Positions 5,834-7,144 of a stretch of 7,144 bases of DNA are shown in pieces. This stretch comes from Burkholderiales bacterium (GTDB lineage Bacteria > Pseudomonadota > Gammaproteobacteria > Burkholderiales > Burkholderiaceae_C), in the NCBI GenBank assembly GCA_005793295.1, contig SXSX01000147.1, forward strand, positions 1 through 7,144, in the 5' to 3' direction. Position 1 is the stretch's first letter. Each line of letters opens with the position of its first letter. The notes beneath the pieces are model-generated. The model saw only the letters and a program-made list of their open reading frames with translations, was not told where the DNA came from and made no database searches. Position numbers and translations under genes: made by a program.

Positions 5834-6801
5834 AGGTCTTTCGCCCCGAAAAGTCCATGGGGGCGCAAGACCAAGACCAAGACCATCAATGCGTAAGGCA
5901 GCACGGGGGCGAGTTGGGCCAGGCTCACGCCCCAGCCCAAGGAATGGTCAAAACTAACCGCTAAGGTTTGTAACAAGCCCAACGCCAAAGACACCCAAAA
6001 CGCGCCCATCAGCGAGCCCAAGCCGCCGACAACCACCACTACAAAAATAACTGAGCCAACAGTAGCCGCCATTGCGGGTTCTGTGACAAAGGTACTGCCT
6101 CCAATCACGCCGGCTAAACCTGCTAAGCCCGAGCCAGCGGCAAACACCAACATCCAAAGACGCGGCACGTTGTGGCCTAAGCTCTCGATCATGGCGGGAT
6201 GGGTGCGCGAAGCTTGGATGATCCAACCCAAACGGGTTCGTACCAAAACGATGTACAAAGCGCCCAGCGTGATTGCCGACACCAACATCGTGAAGGCCCG
6301 CATCGCCGGAAAAGACCAGCAAGACAATCCCAAGCTGGCATCTTGGCAAAGCGCTGCGGCGGGGCTGCCCCAAAACCATTGAAGGCCATTCGCTGCAGAC
6401 TTCACCGCAGAAAAAGCCGCTCCTTGCAATGATTCAGGAGGGTGAAAAGGCAGCGCCGTGCGGCCCCAAACGCCTTGAACTAACTCCAAAATCAAAAACG
6501 ACAATCCAAAGGTTATGAGTAATTCTGGAACGTGGCCGTAGGCGTGAATGCGGCGCAAAACCCAAAGCTCAAACCCCGCCCCCACAACGGCCAATACCAA
6601 AGGCGCTGCGAACAGCGCGAGCCCATAACCCGCATGGATTGACACCGAATAGCCCACATACGCGCCCAGCATGTAAAAGCTTGCGTGGGCAAAGTTGAGT
6701 ACGCCCATCAAACTCAAAATCACTGTCAAACCCGCGCTGAGCAAAAACAAAAGCAAGCCGTAGCTCAGGCCGTTCAAGAGCGAGAAAACAAAAAACTCCA
6801 T
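5830..6801 (-). CDS. livH: HAAT-type ABC transporter permease LivH
   Basis: This is the first inner-membrane permease of the importer. The 323 residues start MEFFVFSLLNGLSYGLLLFL, and GVLNFAHASFYMLGAY at 33-48 is the LivH hallmark. I count about eight hydrophobic segments (roughly 9-31, 36-54, 60-80, 93-111, 167-187, 215-235, 247-275 and 297-313). The cytoplasmic coupling loop is RTRLGWIIQASRTHPAMIESLG at about 188-209, and the protein ends in the usual RPHGLFG. Between about 115 and 165 there is a long, less hydrophobic loop, probably periplasmic, with Cys152 and Cys161, which could form a disulfide. The ATG at 6799-6801 is the first start after an in-frame stop at 6808-6810. No close Shine-Dalgarno is visible. 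The stop overlaps the GTG of livM. It lies 35 bases after the synthetase stop, so all five genes probably share a transcript. Confidence 0.94.
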   Translation of the reverse strand: MEFFVFSLLNGLSYGLLLFLLSAGLTVILSLMGVLNFAHASFYMLGAYVGYSVSIHAGYGLALFAAPLVLAVVGAGFELWVLRRIHAYGHVPELLITFGLSFLILELVQGVWGRTALPFHPPESLQGAAFSAVKSAANGLQWFWGSPAAALCQDASLGLSCWSFPAMRAFTMLVSAITLGALYIVLVRTRLGWIIQASRTHPAMIESLGHNVPRLWMLVFAAGSGLAGLAGVIGGSTFVTEPAMAATVGSVIFVVVVVGGLGSLMGAFWVSLALGLLQTLAVSFDHSLGWGVSLAQLAPVLPYALMVLVLVLRPHGLFGAKDL

Positions 6802-6814
6802 GGCGTTTTAGCGA

Positions 6815-6834
6815 TGGAGTAGCCGATCCCTCCA
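6815..6834. repeat. Short inverted repeat in the synthetase-livH gap
   Basis: TGGAG and CTCCA form perfect five-base arms around a ten-base loop, directly after the synthetase stop. On the coding strand the left arm contains a GGAGG sequence that is too far (about 26 bases) from the livH ATG to act as a normal ribosome site. No T-run follows, so it is not a terminator. It may be a weak RNA hairpin affecting livH translation, or chance. Confidence 0.3.
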
Positions 6835-6836
6835 GC

Positions 6837-7144
6837 TCACGCTGAAGGGAATTGGTAGTCTTTCAGTAATTCACGCAGTTTGGTTTTTTGCATTTTTCCG
6901 GTGCCGCCCAAAGGAATCGCATCGGTAAACACCACGTCATCCGGCACTTGCCACTTGGCGGTTTTGCCTTCGTAAAAAGCCAGCAGGGCTTCGCGCGTGA
7001 GTTCTGCGCCGGGCTTTTTTACCACCACCACAATCGGGCGCTCATCCCATTTAGGGTGGCGCATTCCGATACACGCGGCCATCGCAACAGCAGGGTGTGA
7101 CATCGCAATATTTTCAACGTCAATCGAGCTGATCCACTCGCCGC
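6837..7144 (-). CDS. AMP-forming acyl-CoA synthetase / fatty-acid-CoA ligase, C-terminal part only
   Basis: The last 101 residues of an acyl-adenylate-forming enzyme, which makes acyl-CoA from a carboxylic acid, ATP and CoA. Visible from the right edge: GEWISSIDVENIAMSHPAVA, the hinge-side ANL-family motif, then HPKWDERPIVVVVKKPGAE, and AIPLGGTGKMQKTKLREL, whose Lys in GTGKMQK is the A10 lysine needed for adenylation. The chain ends DYQFPSA before a TGA at 6837-6839. The frame is open across the window edge, so the Met at 7101-7103 is internal, not the start. The fragment looks most like the medium/long-chain and methylthiopropionate-CoA ligase (DmdB-like) branch of the family; the substrate-binding pocket is outside the window, so specificity cannot be assigned. 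Position directly before livH suggests it activates the transported acid. Confidence 0.92.
   Translation of the reverse strand, partial: GEWISSIDVENIAMSHPAVAMAACIGMRHPKWDERPIVVVVKKPGAELTREALLAFYEGKTAKWQVPDDVVFTDAIPLGGTGKMQKTKLRELLKDYQFPSA

Noticed and set aside
1..7144. CRISPR arrays, tRNA/rRNA genes, insertion sequences, toxin-antitoxin or defence genes
   Set aside because: No regularly spaced repeats, transposase motifs or RNA gene signatures were seen. Apart from the short repeats listed, nearly all sequence is accounted for by seven metabolic genes.

Overview
The window is a stretch of bacterial chromosome in which every supported gene lies on the minus strand, so it reads from right to left. 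Gene content, gene order and protein style suggest a betaproteobacterium, most likely Burkholderiales/Comamonadaceae-like. That assignment is inference from family resemblance; there is no rRNA or other marker here. Base composition is moderate over most of the window, but the leftmost 150 bases are much more GC-rich.

Reading order (minus strand): the C-terminal end of an AMP-forming acyl-CoA synthetase (6837-7144, start outside the window); a branched-chain amino acid/HAAT-type ABC transporter, livH (5830-6801), livM (4622-5833), livG (3864-4625) and livF (3148-3858), tightly packed with two 4-base GTGA start/stop overlaps; a 159-base intergenic region (2989-3147) with a plausible promoter, a palindromic operator in its spacer and three 12-base direct repeats; a bifunctional enoyl-CoA hydratase/3-hydroxyacyl-CoA dehydrogenase (889-2988); and a thiolase (1-879, C-terminus outside the window), whose ribosome binding site overlaps the stop codon of the gene before it.

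Together the genes suggest uptake of a small carboxylate or amino-acid-like substrate, activation to its CoA thioester, and beta-oxidation (hydration, NAD-dependent oxidation, thiolytic cleavage). No periplasmic substrate-binding protein (LivK/LivJ) is present in the window, so transporter specificity is open. The synthetase next to the transporter and the beta-oxidation genes make an organic acid at least as plausible a substrate as a branched-chain amino acid.

Most of the window is ordinary metabolism. The points worth a second look are: an asymmetric LivF/LivG ATPase pair, in which a Walker A Lys-to-Arg change in LivF would pair with a degenerate signature in LivG; the operator/promoter/direct-repeat arrangement before the beta-oxidation genes; and an abrupt composition change inside the thiolase gene, which could be recombination or an assembly join.
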